Shown here in pieces: positions 1 to 8,577 of a stretch of 64,000 bases of DNA. This DNA is from Elainella sp. Prado103 (GTDB lineage Bacteria; Cyanobacteriota; Cyanobacteriia; Elainellales; Elainellaceae). The stretch is from positions 165,067-229,066 of the forward strand of contig JALOOM010000001.1 in the NCBI GenBank assembly GCA_025454395.1, given 5' to 3'. Each line of letters starts with the position of its first letter. The first letter of the stretch is position 1. The notes beneath the pieces were generated by a model. It did not search any database. It saw nothing but the letters and a program-made list of their open reading frames with translations, and was not told the DNA's origin. The position numbers and the translations under genes were made by a program.

Positions 1-157
1 GTTCTGCCATTTTAGAACATGAATAGCCCTAGGTTGAGTTGAGGTTGGGCTGTTTCGCTGGGATTGGGCTCAAAAAGCAAAATTGCCAACTCCAATTCAC
101 GACTCAAAAAATCCGGGACTCAAAATAGTATGATTTGAAAAGTTGCCTGCATCACTG

Positions 158-193
158 ATTCTGTATAGGATTCACATTCTGTATAGGATTCAC
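158..193. repeat. 18-bp direct repeat, two copies, upstream of psbX
   Basis: The unit attctgtataggattcac occurs twice with no gap (158-175 and 176-193), 58 bp before the psbX start. It may lie in the psbX promoter or leader. Nothing else is recognisable in bases 1-251. Confidence 0.8.
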
Positions 194-251
194 AGTAGGT
201 TTTCACCATTATTCAACCTGTCCCGTTACTCACTTGCAAGGGTAGACTGCT

Positions 252-371
252 ATGACTCCATCTTTAGCAAATTTTTTCTATAGCCTCCTCGCCGGGGTTG
301 CGATCGTTGTCATCCCCGTCGTGGTTGGTTTGGTTTTCATTAGCCAAAAAGATAAAATTCAGCGATTCTAA
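252..371 (+). CDS. psbX: Photosystem II protein PsbX
   Basis: This 39-residue ORF begins MTPSLANFFYSLLAG and ends FISQKDKIQRF. Start, length and sequence match PsbX, a single-helix subunit of photosystem II in the thylakoid membrane, associated in the literature with plastoquinone exchange near QB. One hydrophobic helix spans roughly residues 8-30 and the tail is basic, as in the family. It was found by reading the sequence, since it is too short for many gene callers. The next gene is ycf66, a neighbour often seen beside psbX in cyanobacteria. An intrinsic terminator lies 155 bp downstream, so the transcript is probably monocistronic. Confidence 0.95.
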   Translation: MTPSLANFFYSLLAGVAIVVIPVVVGLVFISQKDKIQRF

Positions 372-526
372 AACAACCTTGCTCAGAGGGGATCGCCCAA
401 GCTCGCAGTTTACCTGCCGAATTGAGCAAGTTAATAGCAAGTTAATAGCAAATTGACATTGAGCAAGTTGTGCTAGGAAGAGCTTATTGAGGCTCTTCGG
501 GCAGTTCTGGCTCAGCAATTTGAAGA

Positions 527-572
527 CTGCCTTGACTCCAAAAATGCTTTGGCAAGGCAGTTTTGCTCTTTT
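527..572 (+). terminator. Intrinsic terminator after psbX
   Basis: CTGCCTTG at 527-534 pairs with CAAGGCAG at 553-560, with an inner CCAAA/TTTGG helix in the loop. TTTTGCTCTTTTT follows. It separates psbX from ycf66. Confidence 0.8.
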
Positions 573-726
573 TATAAGGAACTTAACCTGGCTCGCCTAC
601 TCATTAAACTGGGTTCGATCTGAAACTTTGGGGAGGGATGCCTGCAATTTACTTTTTTGTGGCATTTTCAGTAGAGATCCTCAGGCTGAACTCGTTAACA
701 TAGGGAGATATCGACGGAGAATTGCA

Positions 727-1512
727 ATGTTAAATTGGAGCCTCGGACTTGGCGGCATATTGGGAATCGCGCTAGCCCTCTCAGGGGTTGCCCTGTATTT
801 TCTACGCACGATGCGCCCAAACTTAGCCAGAGATCACGATATTTTCTTTGCCGCAGTTGCATTGCTTTGCGGTGGTATTTTAGTATTTCAGAGCTGGCGC
901 TTAGATCCGATCCTGCAATTTGCGCAATTTTTGTCGATCGGTTCAGCCGTTTGGTTTGCCTATGAAGCGGTTCGGCTGCGGGGGATTGCCACTGAGCAAG
1001 CGAAGCGCTCCACGCCGGTGATCGATGATGAACGTCCGGTCAGTCGGGTGTATCGTGCCGAGTTGGATGAGCTAACACCCCTAGAAGAACAACGCAATAC
1101 AACCCGTCGAATCCGGGGCAGCCGCGATCGCTCAGGCGAAGACAACTATGGTTATGAAGAACGAGGTCGCCGCCGCAGCTCAGACTACCGAGCAGATTAT
1201 CCGGCTGATCGGGATAGCTACGGAGACAGCGGCCGCCGATCCAGTCGTCCTTTACCGCCCGATCGCTCAGATGATTACCGGAATCGCGCTGGCTCCTGGG
1301 ATGATCCGTCCCCACGAGAGGATATGTCTGCTTCAACCGGGATGCGGGAGTCGATCCGGGATGATAGTTTCTCACCCCGCAATGCTCGTCGAGGAGGGCG
1401 ATCTGAGTCCTCGCGTCGTCGCGGCAACAATTCCGAGCCTTCCGACTATGTCGATTATCAACCGATCGACTATCCAAATGGGGGGAGCAATCCCAATGAT
1501 GAATGGCGTTAA
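727..1512 (+). CDS. ycf66: Ycf66 family protein
   Basis: The protein starts MLNWSLGLGGILGIALA. I chose the ATG at 727 over an in-frame upstream start at 487 because homology and the hydrophobic N-terminus begin here and GGAG stands upstream; the upstream extension also runs through the psbX terminator. Residues 1-90 contain three hydrophobic segments, the Ycf66 membrane domain found in cyanobacteria and some plastids. Residues 100-261 are a low-complexity hydrophilic tail rich in Arg, Asp, Ser and Tyr, probably disordered. The molecular function of Ycf66 is not established. The tail makes it longer than plastid Ycf66. Confidence 0.88.
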   Translation: MLNWSLGLGGILGIALALSGVALYFLRTMRPNLARDHDIFFAAVALLCGGILVFQSWRLDPILQFAQFLSIGSAVWFAYEAVRLRGIATEQAKRSTPVIDDERPVSRVYRAELDELTPLEEQRNTTRRIRGSRDRSGEDNYGYEERGRRRSSDYRADYPADRDSYGDSGRRSSRPLPPDRSDDYRNRAGSWDDPSPREDMSASTGMRESIRDDSFSPRNARRGGRSESSRRRGNNSEPSDYVDYQPIDYPNGGSNPNDEWR

Positions 1513-1885
1513 CTTACTGAACCTAAAAATCGATTGGGCAGCTCGAGATGATGGGCATGACATAATCTCAGGGCTGCTTTTTATTGGCGACTCACGGCAA
1601 AGCTGGGCCGGATAAGCTGCAATTGCAGGCGATCGGTTCAGTTTGGGCACTCTAGATTCAATCTAGGAGTCACTCAATTCAGAAAATGATGACGGCACAT
1701 TAAATGATGACGGCACATTGACAGGCTTAGGGAAATCCAGGCAGTAATCAAGAAGCAGTAATGCAGGAATAAAGAAAATGTTTCTATAAGTCCGGTCTGC
1801 CAGCTTTGACCTTTGATAAGACGATCACGATTTCAGCTTCAAGTAATTTATCCTCACACCCCACCAGTCGAGCAACGGTTACAGT
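1513..1885. other. Intergenic spacer between ycf66 and the protease gene
   Basis: No gene is visible. The spacer holds an inverted repeat CTAGATT/AATCTAG at 1652-1666 without a U-tract, and an 18-bp unit repeated twice (aaatgatgacggcacatt, 1684-1701 and 1702-1719). The protease promoter should lie in the last 150 bp, but no clear -35/-10 pair stands out. Confidence 0.6.
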
Positions 1886-3010
1886 ATGAACACATACCTC
1901 TTTCGTTTGGCAACTTCAGGACTCACTGCGATCGGTCTTGCTTTGGGCATAAATGGATTGAATGCATTTGCCCCCGTTGATTTACTAAATCTGGCTGCAA
2001 GTAGCAGTTCCTCTCAAGCCCAAGCCCAAGATCTGGAAGAAGATGTCAATGTGCGGGTTTATCGTACAGCCAGTCCGGCAGTGGTATCGATTGAAACCAG
2101 TGATGGTTCGGGTAGTGGCAGCATCATCAGCCCCGATGGTTTGGTGTTAACGAATGCTCATGTCGTCAGCGGCGAACAAACCGTAGAGGTGATTTTATCT
2201 GATGGGACTAAACTGCAAGCGGATGTGATCGCGTTTGGGGAAGCGGGATTGGATCTAGCAGCCGTCCAGATTCGGAATCAGCGCAACCTCCCAACGGTGC
2301 AGATAGCAAACCCAGAATCGATCGCTGTGGGGCAACGGGCATTTGCGATCGGTAACCCCTTTGGCCAATTTCAGGGTACCTTTACAACGGGAATTGTTAG
2401 CCGCATTGACTCGAATCGCGGCTTGATCCAAACCGACACCGCCATCAACCCCGGCAATTCGGGTGGCCCTTTGCTGAACAGTCGGGGTGAGATGATTGGG
2501 GTCAACAGTGCCATCTTTTCTCCCCGTGGGGCCAGCGGCAATATTGGGATTGGGTTTGCCATTATGATCGATCGGGTAGAGCCTTTTCTGGCTGCCGTCC
2601 AAGATGGTACAGCGCCGCGCACTGCCCAACAATCGCCGTTATTAGGAGGGGGAACCCAGGCTCAACGCCTTGTACCCAATAGCCCGATCCAAGGCATCTT
2701 GGGTACTGAAAGTGGAGTTTTACCTTCAGATAACAGCTATTTCGATGCTTACACTTTTGAAGGGAAAGCGGGTCAGCAAATTGTGATCGAAATGACCAGC
2801 AATGAAATTGATGCTTACCTGATTCTGCTGTCCCCCGACGGACAGGATGTGGCTCAGGATGATGATGGGGGGGGCGGCTCCAATGCTCGACTGACGACCT
2901 CTCTACCAGCCGATGGCACATACACTGTGTTGGCCAACTCCTATCAGGCGGGCGAAACCGGACGTTACAATTTACGCTTGGCGACTCAAGGTTCCCGGCT
3001 CAATCGTTAA
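1886..3010 (+). CDS. Exported trypsin-like serine protease with C-terminal PPC domain
   Basis: Residues 1 to about 48 form a signal peptide with a hydrophobic stretch and an SQAQAQ processing region, so the enzyme acts in the periplasm or thylakoid lumen. Residues 55-240 are a chymotrypsin-fold S1C/HtrA-type protease with all three catalytic residues: His92 (in LTNAHVVSG), Asp123 (in GLDLAAV) and Ser192 (in NPGNSGGPL). HtrA/Deg proteases normally carry a PDZ domain next. Here residues 275-366 instead resemble a bacterial pre-peptidase C-terminal (PPC) beta-sandwich, with the typical YFDAYTFEGKAGQQI opening and an acidic-glycine loop. The gene stands alone. Substrates are unknown; activity without a PDZ domain suggests regulation unlike that of Deg proteases. 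Confidence 0.88.
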   Translation: MNTYLFRLATSGLTAIGLALGINGLNAFAPVDLLNLAASSSSSQAQAQDLEEDVNVRVYRTASPAVVSIETSDGSGSGSIISPDGLVLTNAHVVSGEQTVEVILSDGTKLQADVIAFGEAGLDLAAVQIRNQRNLPTVQIANPESIAVGQRAFAIGNPFGQFQGTFTTGIVSRIDSNRGLIQTDTAINPGNSGGPLLNSRGEMIGVNSAIFSPRGASGNIGIGFAIMIDRVEPFLAAVQDGTAPRTAQQSPLLGGGTQAQRLVPNSPIQGILGTESGVLPSDNSYFDAYTFEGKAGQQIVIEMTSNEIDAYLILLSPDGQDVAQDDDGGGGSNARLTTSLPADGTYTVLANSYQAGETGRYNLRLATQGSRLNR

Positions 3011-3046
3011 CCTCAGTCAAAAAACGCAGCAGAACGCCTAAAGCCT

Positions 3047-3073
3047 AGGGCGGCAGTTTTACCGCCCTCTGTT
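3047..3073 (+). terminator. Probable terminator of the protease gene
   Basis: AGGGCGG at 3047-3053 pairs with CCGCCCT at 3062-3068 around an 8-nt loop. The following CTGTTT is only a weak U-tract. Confidence 0.5.
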
Positions 3074-3199
3074 TATACGATGTTTATACGAGTTTATATG
3101 ATCTCCATCTAGTTGCTCGTCTTATCCAACCGGAGTGCCCTCACATCCAGCCCTGCTTTCTACCCAGGGTCTAGACACTCCTCTGCGGTAGCACAAAAC

Positions 3200-3706
3200 T
3201 CAGTTCATGACTAGCCATTTCTGCCCATTCAAGCGCTGCACCGTGTAAAGTAGCAGCAAGTCGAGATTGACTTTGCGCTCATCAATCATGAAAGACTCCA
3301 ACAAAGTTGGTTGGGCTCCTTGATCGGCACAGGTAAAAAACTTGGGAGACTGGATGTCTTCCTTTGAAAAGAGAATCGTAAATTGACGTTTGCCATTTTG
3401 CCAACGCCCATTCACCTGCCAATACAGGCTATCTCCTAGCGCTGCGATCGGTAATTGACGTTGTTCAAAGCTCAGATCCAGGTCGGAGATGCCAGTTTTT
3501 GCCAGCGTTTGATTGAGAGCAGGCAGCAAGTCCTGCGAGATAAACTCGGTAAATGGCTTATCTTCTAAGGCAGGCGCTTTCTCTTTCTTGGGTGCTTTTG
3601 CAGGCTTGTCACCTTCACCGGCCGCAGGCGCTTTAGGTTTGGTATCCTTGACCGATTTTTGTTCAGCCGCTTGAGTCTCAGGAGTTGGAGTAGTTTCGTC
3701 TGACAT
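3200..3706 (-). CDS. DUF2996 family protein
   Basis: This soluble protein of 168 residues has a Lys/Pro/Ala-rich, probably disordered N-terminal 50 residues, then a conserved domain beginning ALEDKPFTEFISQDLLPAL. The domain includes WQVNGRWQNGKRQF and FSKEDIQ, which I recognise as the cyanobacterial and plastid family DUF2996. No catalytic motif or membrane segment is visible. Plant homologues are linked in the literature to thylakoid complexes, but I do not assign a function here. It lies on the minus strand downstream of the sulfur-carrier and thrC genes, with a 192-bp gap. Confidence 0.8.
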   Translation of the reverse strand: MSDETTPTPETQAAEQKSVKDTKPKAPAAGEGDKPAKAPKKEKAPALEDKPFTEFISQDLLPALNQTLAKTGISDLDLSFEQRQLPIAALGDSLYWQVNGRWQNGKRQFTILFSKEDIQSPKFFTCADQGAQPTLLESFMIDERKVNLDLLLLYTVQRLNGQKWLVMN

Positions 3707-3898
3707 AGCTTTAGGAAGTGTGCAGCAAGAAATGTGCAGCCAATCGGAATAGAACGCGAATTCCAGACCAATGGGACGGGGTTCGCTATGTTAATAGTAC
3801 TGGCTGGTTACTGCTTCTAGCGTAGTTCCAACCGAAAATCTACTTCAGTTCCTCCAATCAGCCTGATAGGGTAGACTCATTGGAGCGAACAGCGAGGT

Positions 3899-4174
3899 TC
3901 ACCCCCCTGCAACAGCCGGAACAATGCTGACTTCATCGCCTGACTCTAAAGCAGTTTCTGCGCCGTTGAGGAACCGAATATCTTCACTGTTGACGTAGAA
4001 GTTGACAAACCGCCGCAAATTGCCCTGTTCATCACAGAGGCGGGCCTTAATGCCAGGAAAGCTTTGCTCTAAGGCATTCAGAACCTCAATGATGTTGCCG
4101 CCCTCGCATTCAATGGTGGCTTGATCGCCCGTGAACTTTTGCAGGGGAGTCGGAATTAAAACTTTAACAGCCAT
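3899..4174 (-). CDS. ThiS/MoaD-like sulfur-carrier protein next to threonine synthase
   Basis: This 91-residue beta-grasp (ubiquitin-like) protein ends [10 protein letters not shown]. The terminal Gly-Gly is the site at which MoaD and ThiS proteins are adenylated and thiocarboxylated by an E1-like enzyme. The [20 protein letters not shown] stretch is typical of the family. It lies 141 bp downstream of thrC on the same strand and may be co-transcribed. The context suggests a job other than molybdopterin synthesis, because a second, more MoaD-like gene occurs at 7025-7294. In mycobacteria the similar CysO carrier feeds sulfur to the PLP enzyme CysM, a fold relative of ThrC. A comparable role here is inference. 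Confidence 0.8.
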   Translation of the reverse strand: MAVKVLIPTPLQKFTGDQATIECEGGNIIEVLNALEQSFPGIKARLCDEQGNLRRFVNFYVNSEDIRFLNGAETALESGDEVSIVPAVAGG

Positions 4175-4315
4175 AACGTTGCCCAGAACTCTGTATTGAG
4201 AAGAAAGCGAACCTAGTCATCAAGATAGGCAGAAAGATCAGTAACAACCGATCGATCCGCCTTGACCTGACTCATGCAGATCCAAACATTTTAGAGCTAA
4301 ATTTAGAGCCAAACA

Positions 4316-5623
4316 TTAAACCAGCACTTGCTGCCACTCTAGACGATCCAGCGTTTGAGCCCGCTCTAAGGCTCGCTCAAAACTGTCTAGCTTCGGCTCG
4401 ATCGTGAGGGGTTCTCCAACATAACCTTGAACGGCTTCCTGTGTCTTCAGCCCGTTACCCGTGATGTAAACGACAGTTGTTTCATCAGAATTAATTTTAC
4501 CGGCTTCTACCAGTTTCTTCAGAGTGGCGATCGTCGTACCGCCTGCGGTTTCAGTGAAGATACCTTCCGTTTCAGCCAGTAGCTTGATCCCGTCTACAAT
4601 TTCTTGATCGGTCACTGATTCGATGTTGCCATTCGTCTTTTGCGCGATCTCAACGGCATAAACCCCATCTGCTGGATTCCCAATTGCGATCGACTTGGCG
4701 ATTGTATCGGGCTTGACAGGTGTAATAAAGTCGCGGCCTTCCCGGAACGCTTGCGCGATCGGGGAACATCCTTCCGCTTGGGCACCACTAAACCGGACGG
4801 GCTTTTCATCGACCAGCCCCACTTTGACAAATTCCTGGAAGCCTTTATAGATTTTGGTGAACAGGGAGCCTGAGGCCAAAGGCGCAACAATGTGGTCGGG
4901 CAATTCCCAACCTAACTGTTCTACCACTTCATAACCCAGAGTTTTGGATCCTTCTGAGTAATAAGGGCGCAGATTGATGTTCACAAAGCCCCAGCCATGG
5001 GTATTGGCAACTTCTGAGCAAAGGCGATTGACCTGATCGTAATTGCCATGCACTGCCATTACAGTAGGCGAATAGATCAGGGTGCCGAGTACTTTACCTG
5101 CTTCTAAATCGGAAGGAATAAAGACGCAGCAGTCTAACCCAGCATGAGCGGCGATCGCCGCAGTCGAATTCGCTAAGTTGCCGGTGCTCGCGCAAGAAAC
5201 TGTTGTGAAGCCCAGCTCACGCGCCCGGGTTAGCGCCACCGAAACAACCCGATCCTTGAAGCTCAAAGTCGGCATGTTGACTGCATCATTTTTGATGTAG
5301 AGCCGCTTCAGCCCTAAGCGACGAGCCAAACGATTGGCTTGCAGCAAGGGGGTCATGCCTGTCCCGACATCGATCGGATGATCGGTTTCGACCGGCAAAA
5401 ACTGCCGATACCGCCAAATTGAGTTTGGCCCGTTAGCAATACTTTCCCGTGTGACAGTTTGCCGCAGCACTTCATAGTCATAGGCTACTTCTAAAGGGCC
5501 AAAACATAACTCACAGACATGCATCGCTTTGGCTTCATACTCCGCACCACACTCTTTGCACTTCAAGCCGGTAAAGGTGGCAGCGCTGGTACGGGAACAA
5601 GTGGGAGCAATGGTTTGAGTCAT
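4316..5623 (-). CDS. thrC: Threonine synthase
   Basis: This fold-type II PLP enzyme of 435 residues converts O-phosphohomoserine to threonine in the cytoplasm. The PLP-binding lysine is K123 in TLSFKDRVVSVA. The substrate and cofactor loops STGNLANSTAA and the Gly-rich segment near ITGNGLK are present. The N-terminus carries four cysteines as two CxxC pairs (C22/C25 and C37/C40), a zinc-ribbon-like extension seen in many cyanobacterial and plant-type ThrC proteins. AAGGA lies 7-8 nt before the ATG. The downstream gene on the same strand encodes a ThiS/MoaD-like carrier. Confidence 0.95.
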   Translation of the reverse strand: MTQTIAPTCSRTSAATFTGLKCKECGAEYEAKAMHVCELCFGPLEVAYDYEVLRQTVTRESIANGPNSIWRYRQFLPVETDHPIDVGTGMTPLLQANRLARRLGLKRLYIKNDAVNMPTLSFKDRVVSVALTRARELGFTTVSCASTGNLANSTAAIAAHAGLDCCVFIPSDLEAGKVLGTLIYSPTVMAVHGNYDQVNRLCSEVANTHGWGFVNINLRPYYSEGSKTLGYEVVEQLGWELPDHIVAPLASGSLFTKIYKGFQEFVKVGLVDEKPVRFSGAQAEGCSPIAQAFREGRDFITPVKPDTIAKSIAIGNPADGVYAVEIAQKTNGNIESVTDQEIVDGIKLLAETEGIFTETAGGTTIATLKKLVEAGKINSDETTVVYITGNGLKTQEAVQGYVGEPLTIEPKLDSFERALERAQTLDRLEWQQVLV

Positions 5624-5957
5624 GAGTTTGATCCTTCTAGATAGCTCTTAACAGCGAGAAAAGCGGGAGAAAAAATCCTGATGGAAAACGAATACCCCTC
5701 AATGAGACACCCCGAATGCAGAACCTGGCACTTTGGATCGGCTGACTTCTAGGGGATCAATTGATCGTGTGACTGATAGTATCACAGCCCCAAAACCGCG
5801 TCAAACATATCCGACTAATTTTATCGGGTTTGAGTTTTTGAGCCGGGAAGTTAGGATGATAGCGAGTAAGATCGGCTTGATTGCGCAGATTCATGGTCTA
5901 TACGCTCGCTTTTTCGCCTGAATTAATTTTGCGAACAGCCTTAATTTTGCGAATAGC
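5624..5957. other. Divergent spacer between thrC and the band-7/FHA gene
   Basis: No convincing gene, riboswitch or terminator is visible. The ORFs present lack family resemblance. Promoters for both flanking genes should lie here. Confidence 0.55.
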
Positions 5958-7028
5958 ATGACTGAACCCTCTCCGTTGATTCAAATTCTGACCCCCGATC
6001 GTTGGGCTGGTCTCAGCATGAATTTCATTGATGCAGGCTTTGTAGGCTTGCTGGTTAAAAATGGACAACTTGTTCGCAAACTGGAACCTGGTCGGCATTT
6101 CAGTTTTGCATTGCCCTATTTAGAGCAGTGCCAAATTATTTTGGTGGATAGCAAAATTCGTCATTTGGAGGTGATCTCCCAGGGGGATCTTGTTTCCCAG
6201 GATCAATATCTGGTGAATATTTCCCTGAGTGTGATGTATCAGGTGATCGATCCCAAACGGGTGGCTCTAGACCTCTCAGACCCGATTGCCGCCTTAACCA
6301 GTGCCATTAAAGATAATTTAGGCGTGATTGTGAATCAGTTACGGCTCGATCAGCTCAATCAGGCTGGACGGGTTCAGATCCGCGACTATTTGCTTAGTCA
6401 CCTGGATAGCTTCTATACAGTGGGGATTAATTTAGATGATGTCCGGGTCAGTGATATCAACTTTCCCCAGAAATCCGGTATCATTCGTCAGTTGGAAGGG
6501 CTAACCTCCAGAGCTGAGGCAGAACATCAGGCTATGCTCCAGGCTCAATTTCAACCGCCACTTCAGAGGCAAGGCAGCGACAACAAAGAAGTTGAATCGA
6601 GCCCGGATGCCACCCTGCCACCTGCTGGGGGCACCTTTGTGCTTTCACCTGCGGTTGCGGCCCAGCTCGGACAACCGACTCGATCGCCGCTGCCTCCAAC
6701 AACTTTGGCGGAGGATACAAAAGTGGCTATCTTGATCAATTTACAATCCCGCCTCCGAGTCCCCCTCAGCGTCACTCCTTTCACGATCGGACGGGAAGCC
6801 GATAATCGTTTAGTGGCTGATGATTCGCTTTGTTCCCGCCATCATGCCTGCATTGACCGGCGACAGGATAGTCATGGTCAGGTTGGATACCAGCTCACAG
6901 ATGTTGGTAGTTCTAACGGTACCTACTTGAACGGTCAGCGGCTGACTCCTCATCAACCCGTCTGGCTGAAAACGCAGGATCGCATCAAAATGGGGAACGA
7001 AGAGTGGTTAGTTGTAACTGATGCTTAA
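5958..7028 (+). CDS. Band-7/SPFH-like domain fused to an FHA domain
   Basis: Residues 20-190 resemble an SPFH/band-7 domain: a GFVGLLVKNGQLVRKLEPGRH opening, then alternating strands and the VMYQVIDPKRVALDL segment typical of stomatin-like proteins. No N-terminal transmembrane helix is present, so any membrane association must be indirect. Residues 195-265 are a Pro/Ser/Thr linker. Residues 268-350 are an FHA domain with the phosphothreonine-pocket residues in TIGREADN, SLCSRHHA and SSNGTYLNG. FHA domains bind phosphothreonine peptides, so the fusion suggests a scaffold responding to Ser/Thr kinases. Its stop codon overlaps the convergent moaD stop by 3 bp. Confidence 0.82.
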   Translation: MTEPSPLIQILTPDRWAGLSMNFIDAGFVGLLVKNGQLVRKLEPGRHFSFALPYLEQCQIILVDSKIRHLEVISQGDLVSQDQYLVNISLSVMYQVIDPKRVALDLSDPIAALTSAIKDNLGVIVNQLRLDQLNQAGRVQIRDYLLSHLDSFYTVGINLDDVRVSDINFPQKSGIIRQLEGLTSRAEAEHQAMLQAQFQPPLQRQGSDNKEVESSPDATLPPAGGTFVLSPAVAAQLGQPTRSPLPPTTLAEDTKVAILINLQSRLRVPLSVTPFTIGREADNRLVADDSLCSRHHACIDRRQDSHGQVGYQLTDVGSSNGTYLNGQRLTPHQPVWLKTQDRIKMGNEEWLVVTDA

Positions 7029-7294
7029 CCGCCACTCACGGGTGGAATGAGCACCACTTCATCTCCCCCTTGCAGGATGGTGTCGGCGGTCGCAAACTGG
7101 AGGTTGATGCCGAATCGAGTCAGGTCACGCCATGGTTCGAGTTCGGGATGCTCTTGTAACAGGCGATCCAGTACAGCCGCAACCGGAGTATTCTCTGGAA
7201 ATTCCATTACCAGTTCTGAAGTCTGATAGGCTTCTTGATAAGCGGCAAAGAGTTTGACAGTTATAGTAACAGTGATGGTAATGGAGTAATCCAT
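7025..7294 (-). CDS. moaD: Molybdopterin synthase sulfur-carrier subunit (MoaD family)
   Basis: The protein has 89 residues and a beta-grasp fold pattern: ITVKLFAAYQEAYQ, the acidic middle LLQEHPELEPW, and the end GGDEVVLIPPVSGG. The C-terminal Gly-Gly receives the thiocarboxylate that MoaE uses to make molybdopterin. This resembles MoaD more closely than the other carrier at 3899-4174 does. No moaE or other cofactor gene is in the window, so the assignment rests on sequence alone. It converges on the band-7/FHA gene and shares the TTAA at the two stop codons. Confidence 0.78.
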   Translation of the reverse strand: MDYSITITVTITVKLFAAYQEAYQTSELVMEFPENTPVAAVLDRLLQEHPELEPWRDLTRFGINLQFATADTILQGGDEVVLIPPVSGG

Positions 7295-7442
7295 GGTGGG
7301 GATCCTTGCTGAAAGGCGGAAAATAGAAATTTCGGTTATTAGAACTCAGATACCGCAAAATTTTCGCGATGAGAAACTAACCGGCAGGCAAACCAGATGA
7401 GTCTACGCTACGCTGAAGCCTGATGCTATTCAAATTCAGTTT

Positions 7443-7847
7443 ATGTTTGGGACGTTTCAACACAGTAACTTGCGGATTGAGATCGAAGCATCGGAACAGC
7501 AAATCAGTGAGAGTCTACTCTGTGCTGATCACTTTCGGCGCTGGCTAGCACCCCAAACTTTTTCTGCCGGATTACCCGATCGCTTACAACCAGGCACAAT
7601 TTTCATGAGTTGGATTGGCCCGATTGCGATTCGCCATCAGGTTGATTGGGTCAGTGAAAATGGGCTACGGTTGCTTATGAGCCAGGGAATTGATGGGGTA
7701 CATGAATGGCATTGGGGAGAAGGCTGGGTGCAGTCTAATCTGGAAGGGGTGTCATTGCTGCCGCTGAATCTAGGACAAACCCTCAGCCTGCTCCGCTTAC
7801 GACAGTATTTGGCAGGACAGCAGTTTGCTCGTCAGGTTTCCTCCTAA
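7443..7847 (+). CDS. Conserved cyanobacterial protein, possibly SRPBCC fold
   Basis: This 134-residue soluble protein has no signal peptide. The N-terminal pattern IEIEASEQQISESL...FRRWLAP, followed by alternating strands and a final amphipathic stretch SLLPLNLGQTLSLLRLR, is compatible with the START-like SRPBCC fold, which binds hydrophobic ligands. I do not recognise a specific function. It stands alone between convergent and divergent neighbours, so context gives no clue. Confidence 0.65.
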   Translation: MFGTFQHSNLRIEIEASEQQISESLLCADHFRRWLAPQTFSAGLPDRLQPGTIFMSWIGPIAIRHQVDWVSENGLRLLMSQGIDGVHEWHWGEGWVQSNLEGVSLLPLNLGQTLSLLRLRQYLAGQQFARQVSS

Positions 7848-7864
7848 TGGAGATCTACTCTGAT

Positions 7865-7900
7865 GGAGAGTCACCAAGGGAGAGTCACCAAGGGAGAGCC
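7865..7900. repeat. 14-bp tandem repeat
   Basis: ggagagtcaccaag occurs twice in tandem (7865-7878, 7879-7892) with a partial third copy, just after the preceding stop codon. Confidence 0.7.
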
Positions 7901-8027
7901 GCCGTTGGATCGTCGATCGACCGAACTCGATCGGTTGCGACAATAGCGATCGAGTTCATCTGAATGATCTGATGACCGCCGGCGGGAATTACCCTGCAAG
8001 TTCTTGAGGCTTCAGGTTCTCGAGGCT

Positions 8028-8453
8028 TCAAGATGAGAGCTTGACCACAAATACGGAGCAAGGCGCTGTTTCCACCACTTCACTGCTAACTGATCCTTGC
8101 AAAATTCGCTTCATCCCGGTTAAACCTCGGTTTCCCATCACGATCAAGTCAGCTTGATGGATATTGGCTAACCGGATAATTTCTTCCGCCGGATCGCCCA
8201 TGACAATCTCTAACTCACTCTTGCAAGGCAATTGAGCCTGGTAGGCTTGTAGGCGTTCGAACTGCTGATGGGGCACCATTTCGGTGTCGGCTTGAGGACG
8301 ATCGGCTGCAACATCTAGATCAGCTCCAGCGTTTGCTAAAACATGCGCTAGCACCACTTTAGCTGTTGCAGGTAGATGAAACTGCTCTAATGCTTCAATG
8401 ACTTGCACCGACAAGTCAGAACCATCTAGTGCTACCAGAACTTTGTGAACCAC
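8028..8453 (-). CDS. Universal stress protein, UspA family
   Basis: This single-domain protein of 141 residues opens MVHKVLVALDGSD and carries the ATP-binding signature G-x2-G-x9-G-S in GNRGLTGMKRILQGSVS near residues 113-130. It therefore belongs to the nucleotide-binding UspA subclass. The start is GTG at 8453, supported by GGAGG 8 nt upstream. Such proteins are cytoplasmic and respond to stress; the specific trigger is not visible. It is on the same strand as hisD with a 124-bp gap. Confidence 0.9.
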   Translation of the reverse strand: MVHKVLVALDGSDLSVQVIEALEQFHLPATAKVVLAHVLANAGADLDVAADRPQADTEMVPHQQFERLQAYQAQLPCKSELEIVMGDPAEEIIRLANIHQADLIVMGNRGLTGMKRILQGSVSSEVVETAPCSVFVVKLSS

Positions 8454-8577
8454 AATCCGACCCTCCAGACGCTTTGGAAGTACCTTATCACTCTCTGTCG
8501 GCTAAGCAAAAAGACTTCCTGCAAAAATTAAGACTCTCTAGATAAGCCCGATCGCGATCTTCCTACCCCCATCTACA

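Noticed and set aside
487..726. N-terminal extension of Ycf66 to 487
   Set aside because: It would translate the psbX terminator hairpin; family similarity starts at 727.
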